NCBI RefSeq assembly: GCF_013386765.1
Contig: NZ_JACARE010000030.1
Span: 25,228-89,227 of the forward strand
DNA from: Pseudomonas yamanorum
GTDB lineage: Bacteria > Pseudomonadota > Gammaproteobacteria > Pseudomonadales > Pseudomonadaceae
Reading direction: 5' to 3'
Length of the DNA stretch: 64,000 bases
Of this stretch, positions 10,232 through 20,229 are shown piece after piece (within the stretch, counting starts at the first letter, position 1; every line of letters starts with the position of its first letter). The notes under the pieces are model-generated. The model was not told the origin of the DNA. It worked only from the letters and a program-made list of their open reading frames with translations, and ran no database searches. Position numbers and translations under genes: made by a program.

Positions 10232-11385
10232 AGGGCATTCCTGAGGGTTTGCAGGCAGGCCACCTGGCGGCTGAAATCGGCGCTGGAGAGCCGCTTCACC
10301 GGGAGTGGGCCGAGGGCCTGGCTGATGACGAGGGAGGGTTGGCGAGTCAGGTGTTCAAGAACCCGCAATTGTTCGGTGGCGTCGAGGTATTCGAACCCGG
10401 GATGACGGCGTCGGGCTGTGCGCTGGATGTCGTGCTGCAAGGCGAGCAGCAGGCTGTTTTGCCCGCTGCGGCGCAGCAGGAAGTCGGCACTGGCTTTCAA
10501 GTGTTCCTGCAGTTGCCGGCGCGCCTTGGGGGCCGGCTGCCGGATCGGGCCCTGGCGCATGCCGGCGTGCCACAACCCCAGGGCAATCAGTGCGGCAAGT
10601 GCCACCAGTGCCTGGGGGAAGTAGCGCAGCAGCAGGCTGAACAGATCCTCGACATCGGTGTTGGACAGCAGTGTGACGTGGGTGCCTTGGCTCAGGTACC
10701 AGAGCAGCCAGGCGTTATCGTGCAGGCCGATGGCCGGGGTTTTCCACAGATCGCTGTCGGTGACCACCGTCACACGGCCTTGCCCGAGGTTGACCTGCAT
10801 CAGATGCGTCGACTTGGCACTGTTGGCCGAGAATTGCGCGAGGTGTTTGGGGTCGGTGAGATTGAAGTCGGTGTCGAAGCTGAAGTAGGCCGGGGCCGTT
10901 TCGTTGTCCACATAGAGCTTGGTCAGGTCCGGCGTTTTCTTTTTGCGCGCGGGTGCCGGAGCATCGAACGTTTCACTGAAGGACTGGTGTATCTGCACGC
11001 GATCCAGCAGCAGGTCGCCACTTTTGCCGGTGTCCTCATCCCACAGCGCTTCGGCTACCAGCAACAGATGGCCGCCCGCCCGGGTCCATTGCAGCAGTTG
11101 ATCCACCTGGGGCGGGCTCATGTTGCTGCGCTCGCCGAGCAACAGCAGGCTGTTACCTATGGGCGAAAGGCTGGCCAGCCGCTCCAGGCTGTTGGCGTGT
11201 TCCACCACCAGGCCTTGCCTGCGCAGAAAGTGTTCCGCTGCCAGGTAAGGATTGGCCAGGGCCTCGGGCGAAGCGCCACGATCCACCACTTCCTGATACG
11301 GAATCGCCTTGTGCCAGGCATAAAAACCGCCTGCGGCCAGCAAACACGCCACAAGCACTGCGACCCACAGCAGTGGCCGGTTCAT
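10228..11385 (-). CDS. DUF4350 domain membrane protein
   Basis: A 385-residue protein with an N-terminal membrane anchor (about 6-24) and a second segment near residue 262 (ALVALAALIALGLWHAGM). The region between is extracytoplasmic and carries the DUF4350 fold, a GATase-like domain (SPIGNSLLLLGERSNMS followed by GGHLLLVAE). The C-terminus is a cytoplasmic helical region. The domain's biochemical role is unknown. The start ATG at 11385 overlaps the DUF4129 stop by four bases, and its stop overlaps moxR, so it is fixed in the operon. Confidence 0.8.
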
Positions 11386-12908
11386 TGTGCTGCTCCCGGG
11401 CCGAACAGGCTTCGCCAACGGCTGCATAGCTGTTGTTGCGCCAGGGCCGGCGGAAGGCGGTGGCCATAGGCGAGGTTTTGCCAAGAACGGGTCAGCTCAT
11501 CGCTGAATGCAAGCAATTGCGGTTGTTGCAATTGGCGGATGTGCTCCAGGACCTGGCCTTCCGTGTCGGCGTTTTTCAGTGGCAGGTTGAAGTCATACAG
11601 CAGGCGGCTGAGCAAGCCCCGGTAAAGCAAACCGAGGGCTTCCCGGGGCTGAGTGGCCCAGAGCTGTTCGGCGGTGCTGGCGATATCTTCGGGTAAGGTT
11701 TCTGCGCCCAGTTCCAGGCCGAACATTTGAGCGGGAGCAGGTGTGGCTGTCTTGGGCTGGCGCGGGCTGCGTCGGCTGACAAATGCATGCAGCCAGTCGC
11801 GATAACGCCAGATCACCAGTGCCAGCCCACCCACCAGCAATCCCCAGAGCAGTACTTCAAGGGCTTTGGCGATGTGCTTGAACGAGTCGCTGTTGAGGTT
11901 TTTCAGCAATGCTTCCAGCCAGGCCGGTAGCTTGGCGTCAGATGCGGGCTTGTTTTTGTCTGCTGTTTTTTCGTCACCGAACCGGTAGCGGGTGACGGTT
12001 TCCGGATTCTTGAACGGTGGCTGCTCCAGCAGCGCCTTGATCGACTGATTGGCCGACTGCGTGCTCAGGGGCTTTTGCGGCGGCTCATCGGCCCACACCG
12101 GTGGAATCGCCGGGACCAGCATCAGCCCGATCACCAGCAGCAGGGCCGGTGCCACGCCACTCAGGCGCTGGCGCAGTCGGCGGAACACCAACTCCAGGTC
12201 CCAGGCTTCCAGTACGGTGCGGCGGTTCAGGTACAGGCTGAAACCACAAGCGACGTAGATAGGCTCCCAGAACACCAGGATCAAGGCATAGAAAGCGTTG
12301 GTCAGGTGCTCCAGCCATAGCCAGTCGTGCCCGGCGGTGAGTACCAGCTGTTGCCAATCCCAGTCCCGTTCGACCTCTTGCGGCAGGAAGAAATAGAACA
12401 CCGCCATCAGCCCGAACCACAAGGCGATTTCCAGGTGCACTCCGATCAGGGTCAGCCAGCGGGCGGCGCTGGCGTTGCGTTGTTGCAGTACCCCAAGACG
12501 TTGCTGGCGTGCCTGGCCTCGCAGGCCTTCGAGCTGGACCACCGGCATCACGAAGCTGCGGCTCAGGCTGAAGCGCCGCCAGGTCAGGCTGGCCAGCAAT
12601 TGGCCCTTGAGCAGGCGCGGCCATTGGCGCAGGGCCTGCTTGAGGCTGGGTGTTTCGCCGAACAGGGCCTTGGACAGGATATACAGCGGCAGGCGGTCGA
12701 ATGCCGGTTTCAACCACCAGAACAGCAGCAGTGCGGTGGACGGGTGATTCCACAGCAGCAGGCTGAACAGGGCGAAGACCGGCAAGGTCACGAGGGCCCA
12801 ACTGCTCATCAGCAGCAGCCGGTGTTCGCGGGCCAGCAGGATACCGAGGTCCATGGCTTCCCAGGCGTTGCGTGGGCGGATCACGACGCTGGCATCACTC
12901 AGGCGCAT
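11382..12908 (-). CDS. DUF4129 domain membrane protein
   Basis: Polytopic protein of 508 residues. Several hydrophobic segments fill the N-terminal half (near 35-60, 140-160 and 185-215). A signal-like segment precedes ADEPPQKPLS, and another membrane helix lies near 350. The C-terminal DUF4129 region (QPREALGLLYRGLLSRLL) is the domain often found at the end of transglutaminase-like envelope proteins and in MoxR/DUF58 clusters. I chose the ATG at 12908, overlapping the SpoIIM stop by 14 bases; the frame also has a TTG 18 bases upstream. The fusion of an integral N-terminal half to DUF4129 fits an envelope role, but no activity can be assigned. Confidence 0.78.
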   Translation of the reverse strand: MRLSDASVVIRPRNAWEAMDLGILLAREHRLLLMSSWALVTLPVFALFSLLLWNHPSTALLLFWWLKPAFDRLPLYILSKALFGETPSLKQALRQWPRLLKGQLLASLTWRRFSLSRSFVMPVVQLEGLRGQARQQRLGVLQQRNASAARWLTLIGVHLEIALWFGLMAVFYFFLPQEVERDWDWQQLVLTAGHDWLWLEHLTNAFYALILVFWEPIYVACGFSLYLNRRTVLEAWDLELVFRRLRQRLSGVAPALLLVIGLMLVPAIPPVWADEPPQKPLSTQSANQSIKALLEQPPFKNPETVTRYRFGDEKTADKNKPASDAKLPAWLEALLKNLNSDSFKHIAKALEVLLWGLLVGGLALVIWRYRDWLHAFVSRRSPRQPKTATPAPAQMFGLELGAETLPEDIASTAEQLWATQPREALGLLYRGLLSRLLYDFNLPLKNADTEGQVLEHIRQLQQPQLLAFSDELTRSWQNLAYGHRLPPALAQQQLCSRWRSLFGPGAAQ

Positions 12909-13875
12909 GGCGATTGCGTCCGGCAAACAGCAGGTAGGTGGCCATCAGCAACCACAGGGCGGCGCCCACCAGGTACTTGATCCACGGCGCCACGGCCGTG
13001 GTGGAGGACCAATACGCTTCGATAAACGCAGCGATCAGCAGGAACACCATTACCCCACAAATCATTTGCACGCTTTTGCGCGCGGCCAGTCGCAGGGATT
13101 CGCCTCTTGTCAGTTGCCCCGGCGCAATTAATGCCCAGCCCAGTTGCAGGCCCGCGGCACCAGCGAGGGCGATAGCGCTGAGTTCGAAGGCGCCATGGCC
13201 AATCACGAATGACCAGAAGGTCTGGCCGTAGCCGATTTGAGTCAGGTGCCCGGCGACGGCACCAATGATCAGGCCGTTGAAGAACAGGAAAAATACGCTG
13301 CCCAGGCCAAACAGCAGCCCCGCGGCAAAGGTTTGGAACGCGATGCCGATGTTGTGCATCACGTAGTAGCCAAACATCATCCAGTCTTCGCTGGAGGCGC
13401 GTTCGGCGGCCCGGCCCAGACGGCTGGCATCGGGGTCGTACATGCCCTGCATCTCGGCCACCTGTTGGGGGCCGACGATGCTGTAGATCAAGTCCGGAAA
13501 CAGGTACACCAGCAAGGCGATGCCGATCAGGCTGCCAAAGAACAGCAGGCTGGCGGCCAACACGAATGGCCATTGCGCGCGAACCAGCCTGGGGAAGTCG
13601 GCCAGCAGGAAGCTCAGCACGTTTGCTCCCAGTTGGCTGCGATTTCGATACAACTGTTGATGGCCGCGCAAGGCCAGTTGCTGCAGCGGGTCCACCAGAT
13701 AACTGCTGTAGCCGCGTTCCTGGGCCAGGGCGAGGTGCTGGCACAGCTGCCGGTATTGATGAGGGAAGTCGGCGAAGTCGGTGCCTTTGGCTTTGCCTTT
13801 CTCCAACTGCGTCAACTGCTCGGCAAAGGCTTGCCATTGTGGTTGGTGACGGCTTTCGAAAAGACTCTGCTTCAT
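12895..13875 (-). CDS. Stage II sporulation protein M family (SpoIIM-like)
   Basis: Integral membrane protein of 326 residues. A cytosolic N-terminal helical region of about 100 residues precedes at least five hydrophobic segments (starting near 105, 170, 205, 230 and 265). The family is named for Bacillus SpoIIM, which works with SpoIID and SpoIIP in septal peptidoglycan remodelling. In non-sporulating proteobacteria it occurs with RDD and MoxR/DUF58 genes and its function is unknown. The start ATG overlaps the RDD stop (ATGA), so production is coupled. It is probably not a sporulation gene here. Confidence 0.82.
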   Translation of the reverse strand: MKQSLFESRHQPQWQAFAEQLTQLEKGKAKGTDFADFPHQYRQLCQHLALAQERGYSSYLVDPLQQLALRGHQQLYRNRSQLGANVLSFLLADFPRLVRAQWPFVLAASLLFFGSLIGIALLVYLFPDLIYSIVGPQQVAEMQGMYDPDASRLGRAAERASSEDWMMFGYYVMHNIGIAFQTFAAGLLFGLGSVFFLFFNGLIIGAVAGHLTQIGYGQTFWSFVIGHGAFELSAIALAGAAGLQLGWALIAPGQLTRGESLRLAARKSVQMICGVMVFLLIAAFIEAYWSSTTAVAPWIKYLVGAALWLLMATYLLFAGRNRHAPE

Positions 13876-14564
13876 GCTGGCCCCAACAGTCCGCGGGCCA
13901 CGCCATTGAGTTCCGCCACGGCGCGGGCAGGGGAGACCTGCAGGGGCGTAGCCAGGATCGCGGCCAGTTCGTTGACGCGTTCGGCGGACAGTTCGCCCTG
14001 GCGTTCGGCGAAGCTGAGAATGGCTCGTTGTTCGTTCAGCTCAAGGGCGAACGGCAGGCGCAGCGCGGGGGCTTGTGGTACTTGCGGGCGGGGAAGCGGC
14101 TGTTCGCGATAGATCACCAGGGTCCCGGCGGCCAGGTCGCCCAGGCGCTTGAAGTTGGGGTGTTGCAGGCAACTGATGGCGCCGAGGAAGTAGCCGAACG
14201 GCAGCATGTCGACAAAACGCAGCAGGTTACGGATTAGCGAGGCGGACCAGCCGATGGGCGTGCCATCGTCCTGTACCACCCGCAGGCCCATTATCTGCTT
14301 GCCGGGCGAGCATCCCTGGTTGAGCACCTCGAACAGCACCATGTACCACCAGCTGACGAGAAACAGCAGCAGCGAACCCAGGCCTATGCCCAGGTTACCG
14401 AGGAAGGCCAGCGCAATAAAAAGAATGCCGAGAATCAGGCCGCGCAACCCGAGGTCGAAGGCAAAGGCCAGCGAGCGGACCAGCAGGCCGGCCGGGCGCA
14501 GGGGCAGGTCGATGCCCTCCGGGGTCTCGATCTGGTAGCGGGTATCCAGTGGCGCAGGTGGCAT
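13872..14564 (-). CDS. RDD family membrane protein
   Basis: First gene of the operon; 230 residues. The RDD motif region begins LLVRSLAFAFDLGLRGLILG and contains two or three membrane helices (about 25-50 and 55-80), followed by the conserved stretch EVLNQGCSPGKQIMGLRVV. RDD proteins are small multi-helix membrane proteins, some linked to ion or osmolyte transport, most uncharacterised. The C-terminal 80 residues are soluble. The roughly 190-base gap to the divergent sbcB start must hold the operon promoter. Confidence 0.82.
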   Translation of the reverse strand: MPPAPLDTRYQIETPEGIDLPLRPAGLLVRSLAFAFDLGLRGLILGILFIALAFLGNLGIGLGSLLLFLVSWWYMVLFEVLNQGCSPGKQIMGLRVVQDDGTPIGWSASLIRNLLRFVDMLPFGYFLGAISCLQHPNFKRLGDLAAGTLVIYREQPLPRPQVPQAPALRLPFALELNEQRAILSFAERQGELSAERVNELAAILATPLQVSPARAVAELNGVARGLLGPA

Positions 14565-14753
14565 CGCGTTCCTTGGCAGTGCTGCGCTGGCGCCTGGGCG
14601 GCAGCGGCGGGGTTGGAAAGACCGATGCTAGCAGTGTCGACGGTGGAAGCAACCACCCAACGATTTACTGAATGTTTGTACAGTGAACACAGCGCTGGCC
14701 GCCGGTGCCTTCCAGCGCCTAGACTTTGTCGGTCTTCAGCACAGGAATAGCCC

Positions 14754-16181
14754 GTGACCACCATTTTCTGGTACGACTATGAAACCACCGGCATCAACCC
14801 GCGTACCGACCGCCCGCTGCAGGTAGCCGGTATTCGCACCGACCTTGAACTCAAAGAGGTAGGGCCGCCGGTCAACCTCTATTGCCAGCCCGGCGACGAT
14901 ATCCTGCCGCACCCGGCAGCGTGCGCGATCACCGGCATCACCCCTGGCGTGCTGGCGGAGAAGGGCCTGGCCGAAGCCGACTTCATGACCCGGGTGCACG
15001 CTGAACTGGCAGCCCCGGGCACCTGCGGGGCCGGCTACAACACCTTGCGTTTTGACGATGAGATGACGCGCTACAGCTTGTATCGCAACTTTTTTGACCC
15101 TTATGCCCGCGAGTGGCAAGGCGGTAACAGCCGCTGGGACCTGATCGACGTGGTGCGCACCGCCTATGCCCTGCGCCCGGACGGAATCGTCTGGCCGGAA
15201 CAGGACGGGCGCGTCACCCTCAAGCTTGAGCGGTTGACCGCCGCCAATGGTATCGACCACGGGCAGGCTCACGATGCCTTGTCCGATGTGCGCGCCACCA
15301 TCGCATTGGCCCGGTTGGTCCGCGAGAAGCAACCCAAGCTCTATGACTGGCTGTTTCAACTGCGCAGCAAGCAGCGGGTCATGGACCAGGTGCGGTTGTT
15401 GCAGCCGATGGTGCATATTTCCGGGCGTTTTTCTGCAGAGCGTCATTACCTGGGCGTGGTGCTGCCCTTGGCGTGGCACCCGCGCAATCGCAATGCATTG
15501 ATCGTCTGCGACCTGGGGCTCGATCCCCAGGGCCTGTTGGACGAGGACGCGCAGACCTTGCGCCAGCGTCTATATACCCGTCGTGACGACCTTGCCGAAG
15601 GTGAGTTGCCGGTACCGCTCAAATTGCTGCACATCAATCGCTGCCCGGTGGTCGCGCCGTTAAGTGTGCTTCGGGCGCAAGACCGCGAGCGGCTGCAACT
15701 GGATATGGATGAGTATGCGGCGCGCGCCCTGCGGCTAAGCGACGCACAAGAACTATGGCGCGATAAATTAGCGGCGATTTATGCCGAGGAAGATTTTGCG
15801 TCGAGTGCCGATCCGGAGCAGCAGTTGTACGATGGTTTTATCGGTGATCGTGATCGACGTTTATGTGAACAAGTGAGAGTCGCCGAGCCTGAGCAATTAG
15901 CACGGCAGCAATGGCCTTTTGATGACGAACGTTTGCCTGAATTATTATTTCGCTATCGCGCCCGTAACTTCCCTGAAACCTTGAGTAGTGAGGAGCAACA
16001 GCGCTGGAGAGTTTTCTGTCAGCAGCGTTTGTCAGACCCGCAATGGGGCGCACCAAACACCCTTGAGGATTTTAAACAGGCGCGTGTTGAGTTGGCTGTT
16101 AGTGCTACACCGTTTCAGCGGCAGGTGCTTGATGAGTGGCAGGAGTATGTTGACGCTTTAGCAGCTCGAATGAGCCTGTAA
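14754..16181 (+). CDS. sbcB: Exodeoxyribonuclease I
   Basis: 3'-to-5' single-strand DNA exonuclease acting in recombination and mismatch repair; 475 residues, the family's usual length. DEDD-type acidic residues are visible in FWYDYETTGINP, YNTLRFDDEMTRY and HDALSDVRATIAL. The SH3-like and C-terminal parts include WHPRNRNALIVCDLGLDPQ. It starts with GTG at 14754; no upstream ATG is in frame. The last roughly 150 codons are unusually AT-rich, with six TTA and two CTA leucine codons, unlike the first two thirds. The reading frame and family similarity continue to the end, so this is not a frameshift. Confidence 0.95.
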   Translation: MTTIFWYDYETTGINPRTDRPLQVAGIRTDLELKEVGPPVNLYCQPGDDILPHPAACAITGITPGVLAEKGLAEADFMTRVHAELAAPGTCGAGYNTLRFDDEMTRYSLYRNFFDPYAREWQGGNSRWDLIDVVRTAYALRPDGIVWPEQDGRVTLKLERLTAANGIDHGQAHDALSDVRATIALARLVREKQPKLYDWLFQLRSKQRVMDQVRLLQPMVHISGRFSAERHYLGVVLPLAWHPRNRNALIVCDLGLDPQGLLDEDAQTLRQRLYTRRDDLAEGELPVPLKLLHINRCPVVAPLSVLRAQDRERLQLDMDEYAARALRLSDAQELWRDKLAAIYAEEDFASSADPEQQLYDGFIGDRDRRLCEQVRVAEPEQLARQQWPFDDERLPELLFRYRARNFPETLSSEEQQRWRVFCQQRLSDPQWGAPNTLEDFKQARVELAVSATPFQRQVLDEWQEYVDALAARMSL

Positions 16182-16208
16182 TCGGTGCCAGGGTAAAAGA
16201 TGGACAAT

Positions 16209-16236
16209 AAAAAACGCCAGCAAGCTGGCGTTTTTT
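16209..16236. terminator. Terminator between sbcB and mvaT
   Basis: AAAAAACGCCAG / CTGGCGTTTTTT around a CAAG loop, with T-runs on both strands. It serves the convergent sbcB and mvaT genes. Confidence 0.85.
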
Positions 16237-16271
16237 ATTGCGTTGCGTATCACGCAGCGTCCTGGCGAGGC

Positions 16272-16646
16272 TTAGCCCAGCAGGGTAGCCCAGCCTTCAA
16301 CCACGTCGCCGCCCCACTTGGCTTTCCACTCTTTCAGAGTCTTGTGGTTGCCACCTTTGGTTTCAATCACTTCGCCGTTGTGCGGGTTTTTGTATTGTTT
16401 AACCTTGCGTGCGCGCTTGGTGCCGGTAGTTTTCACGGCGCCACGTGGAGCCTTAACTTTCGACTCTGGATCCAGCAGCGCGATGATGTCACGCAGGGAT
16501 TTGGAGTATTCGCCCATCAGGGTGCGCAGTTTGCCTTCGAATTCCAGCTCGGTTTGCAGTTTGTCGTCTTGGGACAGGTTCTTCAAACGGGCTTGCAGCT
16601 CTTTGATAGCTTCTTCGGTGGCGCGGTATTCGTTGATCAGGGACAT
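16272..16646 (-). CDS. mvaT: H-NS family global repressor MvaT
   Basis: Nucleoid-associated xenogeneic silencer of pseudomonads, 124 residues. The N-terminal coiled coil for dimerisation (MSLINEYRATEEAIKELQAR) is followed by a linker rich in basic residues (TTGTKRARKVKQYKNP). The C-terminal DNA-binding segment is NPHNGEVIETKGGNHKTLKEW, in which the RGNHxTL-type element takes the form KGGNHKTL. The ATG at 16646 fits the MvaT N-terminus; the frame extends 16 codons upstream without family similarity. The MvaU/MvaV paralogue is not in the window. The AT-rich promoter region upstream would suit autorepression (inference). Confidence 0.93.
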   Translation of the reverse strand: MSLINEYRATEEAIKELQARLKNLSQDDKLQTELEFEGKLRTLMGEYSKSLRDIIALLDPESKVKAPRGAVKTTGTKRARKVKQYKNPHNGEVIETKGGNHKTLKEWKAKWGGDVVEGWATLLG

Positions 16647-16997
16647 GGGGACTACCTTATGTAGGGCGCTGGGTGAAAGGGGATAGTGGCCCAATAATAG
16701 TCAGACGGTTTGCCCAAGTAAACATTTAAGGCCGCATTTATGTAATTTACTTTGGTTGTTTGTGGCAAAAGCGTGGAATTGAGTTAATTAGTAAGGCTTA
16801 AGGCCTTAAAGATACTCTCGTTAAGTCTTGGCTTACTGCCCCAGTCCATCGGCTTGCACACATATAGTGGGTAAAGCCTTACGCTATTAAGGGGCAGGGC
16901 TGACGCCCGGGATCAGAATAAGCGTGGAGGAATACTGCAGTTTTTCTGCGCAATCGCTAGAATGGCGGCCTTTGCGAAGTTCTGGAGTTTCCCCCTA
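16647..16997. other. AT-rich intergenic region mvaT-purU
   Basis: About 350 bases without a gene, carrying the divergent promoters of mvaT and purU. It is visibly richer in A+T than its surroundings (for example the TAAACATTTAAGGC stretch and TTGAGTTAATTAGTAAGGC), the composition preferred by MvaT. I see no hairpin with a T-run and no small ORF with a ribosome site. Confidence 0.6.
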
Positions 16998-17846
<849 letters not shown>

Positions 17847-17871
17847 TTGAAGTGTTTTGATTGAAGAATGA

Positions 17872-17907
17872 AGGGCCTGGGCGTTAAATCGCGACAGGCC
17901 CTTTTTC
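17872..17907 (+). terminator. Terminator of purU
   Basis: Stem AGGGCCTG (17872-17879) / CAGGCCCT (17895-17902), followed by a TTTTTCTTT tract. Confidence 0.8.
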
Positions 17908-17932
17908 TTTGGCGACAGGTGAGGAGTGGAGA

Positions 17933-18133
17933 ATGAGCGATCCGCTGGATAAAGCCACTTCCAAAGCCCCCGCGACGTTGGGAGAAGGTTGTTTGAGTCG
18001 CTATGACCCGGATGACCTGAGCAGTGAGGACGGCACCGAGTTTCCTGGCGCCGTCGAGTTGTGGGAGCAGTTGCAGGAAACGTCCGAGTCACCGGAAGAA
18101 AAGACGTCAGCCACTGCGCAAGGCAGCGACTGA
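17933..18133 (+). CDS. Small acidic protein of unknown function
   Basis: Short ORF of 66 residues with a strong ribosome site (GGTGAGGAG, 8 bases before ATG 17933), just after the purU terminator and ending 10 bases before the convergent chemoreceptor gene. The product has 16 acidic and 4 basic residues, one cysteine, no membrane segment, and the stretch CLSRYDPDDLSSEDGTEFPG in its middle. I recognise no family. The ribosome site and the unusual composition argue for a real gene; the small size and lack of homology leave doubt. Confidence 0.55.
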   Translation: MSDPLDKATSKAPATLGEGCLSRYDPDDLSSEDGTEFPGAVELWEQLQETSESPEEKTSATAQGSD

Positions 18134-18143
18134 CCCGGCCGGA

Positions 18144-20033
18144 TCAGATCCGGAAACTGCCCACCAGCTGTTTCAGCCGCGCCGCCTGCTGTTCCAGGTC
18201 GGAGCAGGCCCGTAAGGTCGAATGCAGGTTTTCCACGCCTTCCTGATTGAGGGTGTTGATCTCGGTGATGTCCATGTTGATCGACTCCACCACGGAGGTC
18301 TGTTCCTCGGTGGCGGTGGCCACCGACTGGTTCATCCCGTCAATTTCGCCGATTCGCTGGGTCACGCTGTTCAGGCGTTCGCCCGCCAGGTTGGCGATTT
18401 CCACACTGTCCAGGCTGTGACGTTGGCTTTCGCTCATGGTACTGACCGAATCCCGGGCGCCGACCTGCAACTCCTCGATCATCTTCTGCACCTGCTGCGC
18501 CGACTCCTGGGTGCGGTGCGCCAGGTTGCGCACTTCATCGGCCACTACCGCGAACCCGCGCCCGGCTTCCCCGGCCCGTGCAGCTTCAATCGCCGCGTTG
18601 AGGGCCAGCAGGTTGGTTTGCTGGGAAATGCTGGTGATCACTTCCAGGATCTGCCCGATGTTCACCGTCTTGCTGTTAAGCGCTTCGATATTGGTGCTGG
18701 AGGCGCTGATCATCTGCGACAACTGGTTCATTGCCTTGATATTGCGCTCGACCACCTGCTGGCCGTCTTCTGCCAGGTGCCGGGCATCGCTTGCCTGGTT
18801 GGAGGCTTGTGCGGCGTTACGGGCGATTTCCTGGGCGGCGGCCCCCAGTTCGTTGATGGCGGCGGCGACGCTGTTGGTACGGTTGGCCTGCTCGTCGGAA
18901 TTGACCATCGAGGAGTTGGAGGCGCTGACTACCCGCAGGGCCACTTCATTGACCTGCTCGGTGGCCGAGGACACTTCGCGAATCGAGGTGTGAATGCGCT
19001 CCACGAAGCGATTGAACGCGCTGCCAAGTACACCGAACTCGTCATGGTTTTGGATGGTCAGGCGGCGCGTCAGGTCGCCTTCTCCGTCGGCGATGTCTTC
19101 CATGGCGCGGGTCATGATGTGCAGTGGCTGTAGGAGGATGCGGATCAGCATGCCCAGCAGGGCGATGATGATGACCACCGCGATGATCGTGGCAATGATC
19201 GCCGAGGTGCGGAATTCGCTGAGCATTGCGAAGGATTTGTCTTTATCCACCGACAGGCCCAGGTACCAGTTCACCGAGGGCAGGCCCTTGATCGGGGTAA
19301 ACGTGACGATACGGGTTTTGCCGTTGACCTCGACCTCGCTGAAGTCGCTGCTGATCTTCGGGGTGTTGGTTGGATAGACATCGGCCAAGGTTTTCATCAC
19401 CAGGCTTTTGTCGGGGTGCACCAGCACTTTGCCGTCGGCGCTGACCAGGAAGGCATACCCCATGCCGCCGAAGTTCAAGGCGCCAATGTTGTCCACCAGG
19501 GTTTGCAGGCTCAGGTCGCCGCCCACCACGCCGACGCTCTGGCCCGCTTTGCTGCTGGGGGTGGCGATGGAGATGATCAACTGGCCGGTGGCCGCATCAA
19601 TATAAGGTTCGGTGAGGGTCGAGCCGTTGCTGCTCTGGGCGCCCTTGTACCAGGGGCGCACACGCGGGTCGAAGCCGTCGGGCATCTTGGTGTCGGGGCG
19701 GATCACGAAGCCGCCTTTGCTGTCGCCAAGGTAGGTCGCCATGAATGAAGACGTCAGGGCTTTCTGTTCCAGAAGGTTGGCGACGGTGCTTGAGTCGGGG
19801 TTGATGGCGATGTTCTGCGCGGCGCTTTCTATCAGCACAATGCGCCCGGCCAGCCAGGTCTGGATATTGCTGGCGGTGACATCGCCCATTTCATGCAGGT
19901 AGTTGTTCAGGTCGTCGCGAATCGCATTACGCTGCAAGTAGTCGTTGTAGAGGGTAAACAACGCAAAGGCGGCTATGACGATAAGAGCGGCGGCAAGCAG
20001 GATTTTATGGCTGAAACGCAGATTTTTATTCAT
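18144..20033 (-). CDS. Methyl-accepting chemoreceptor, PctA/CtaA-like (dCache, amino acid type)
   Basis: Inner-membrane chemoreceptor of 629 residues, the same length as P. aeruginosa PctA. Domains: TM1 (about 10-29), periplasmic double Cache (30-275), TM2 (280-300), HAMP (300-355), then the signalling domain with hairpin tip EAARAGEAGRGFAVVADEVR. The dCache amino-acid motif is present with PctA numbering: R126, W128, Y129, Y144, D146 and D173. The Tyr expected at 121 is Phe (FDPRVRPWY). Ligands are therefore probably L-amino acids or related amines; the exact range cannot be read. There is no CheR-tethering pentapeptide at the C-terminus (LVGSFRI). It stands alone, away from che genes. Confidence 0.92.
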   Translation of the reverse strand: MNKNLRFSHKILLAAALIVIAAFALFTLYNDYLQRNAIRDDLNNYLHEMGDVTASNIQTWLAGRIVLIESAAQNIAINPDSSTVANLLEQKALTSSFMATYLGDSKGGFVIRPDTKMPDGFDPRVRPWYKGAQSSNGSTLTEPYIDAATGQLIISIATPSSKAGQSVGVVGGDLSLQTLVDNIGALNFGGMGYAFLVSADGKVLVHPDKSLVMKTLADVYPTNTPKISSDFSEVEVNGKTRIVTFTPIKGLPSVNWYLGLSVDKDKSFAMLSEFRTSAIIATIIAVVIIIALLGMLIRILLQPLHIMTRAMEDIADGEGDLTRRLTIQNHDEFGVLGSAFNRFVERIHTSIREVSSATEQVNEVALRVVSASNSSMVNSDEQANRTNSVAAAINELGAAAQEIARNAAQASNQASDARHLAEDGQQVVERNIKAMNQLSQMISASSTNIEALNSKTVNIGQILEVITSISQQTNLLALNAAIEAARAGEAGRGFAVVADEVRNLAHRTQESAQQVQKMIEELQVGARDSVSTMSESQRHSLDSVEIANLAGERLNSVTQRIGEIDGMNQSVATATEEQTSVVESINMDITEINTLNQEGVENLHSTLRACSDLEQQAARLKQLVGSFRI

Positions 20034-20229
20034 GGCTTGTGGTGTCCGCTATGGTCTTAATATCCGATGCGCGTCCTTTTGAGGCGCGCAAAATGGCTGC
20101 GTCAAAAAAAGTGTGATATTTCCATCTGCTCCTGCAGGAATTATCCGGCCCATTTTTCTAAGACTTTTTGGGTCTCTCGCGTTAACTGTATCGACCATGC
20201 AGTGCTAAAGATTAACCATGGGTGACAAA

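Noticed and set aside
12895..13875. Sporulation function for the SpoIIM-like gene
   Set aside because: No other sporulation gene is present and pseudomonads do not sporulate; the name reflects family only.
16182..16208. Frameshift at the sbcB 3' end explaining the codon shift
   Set aside because: The reading frame stays open and the C-terminal protein sequence remains family-like to the stop.
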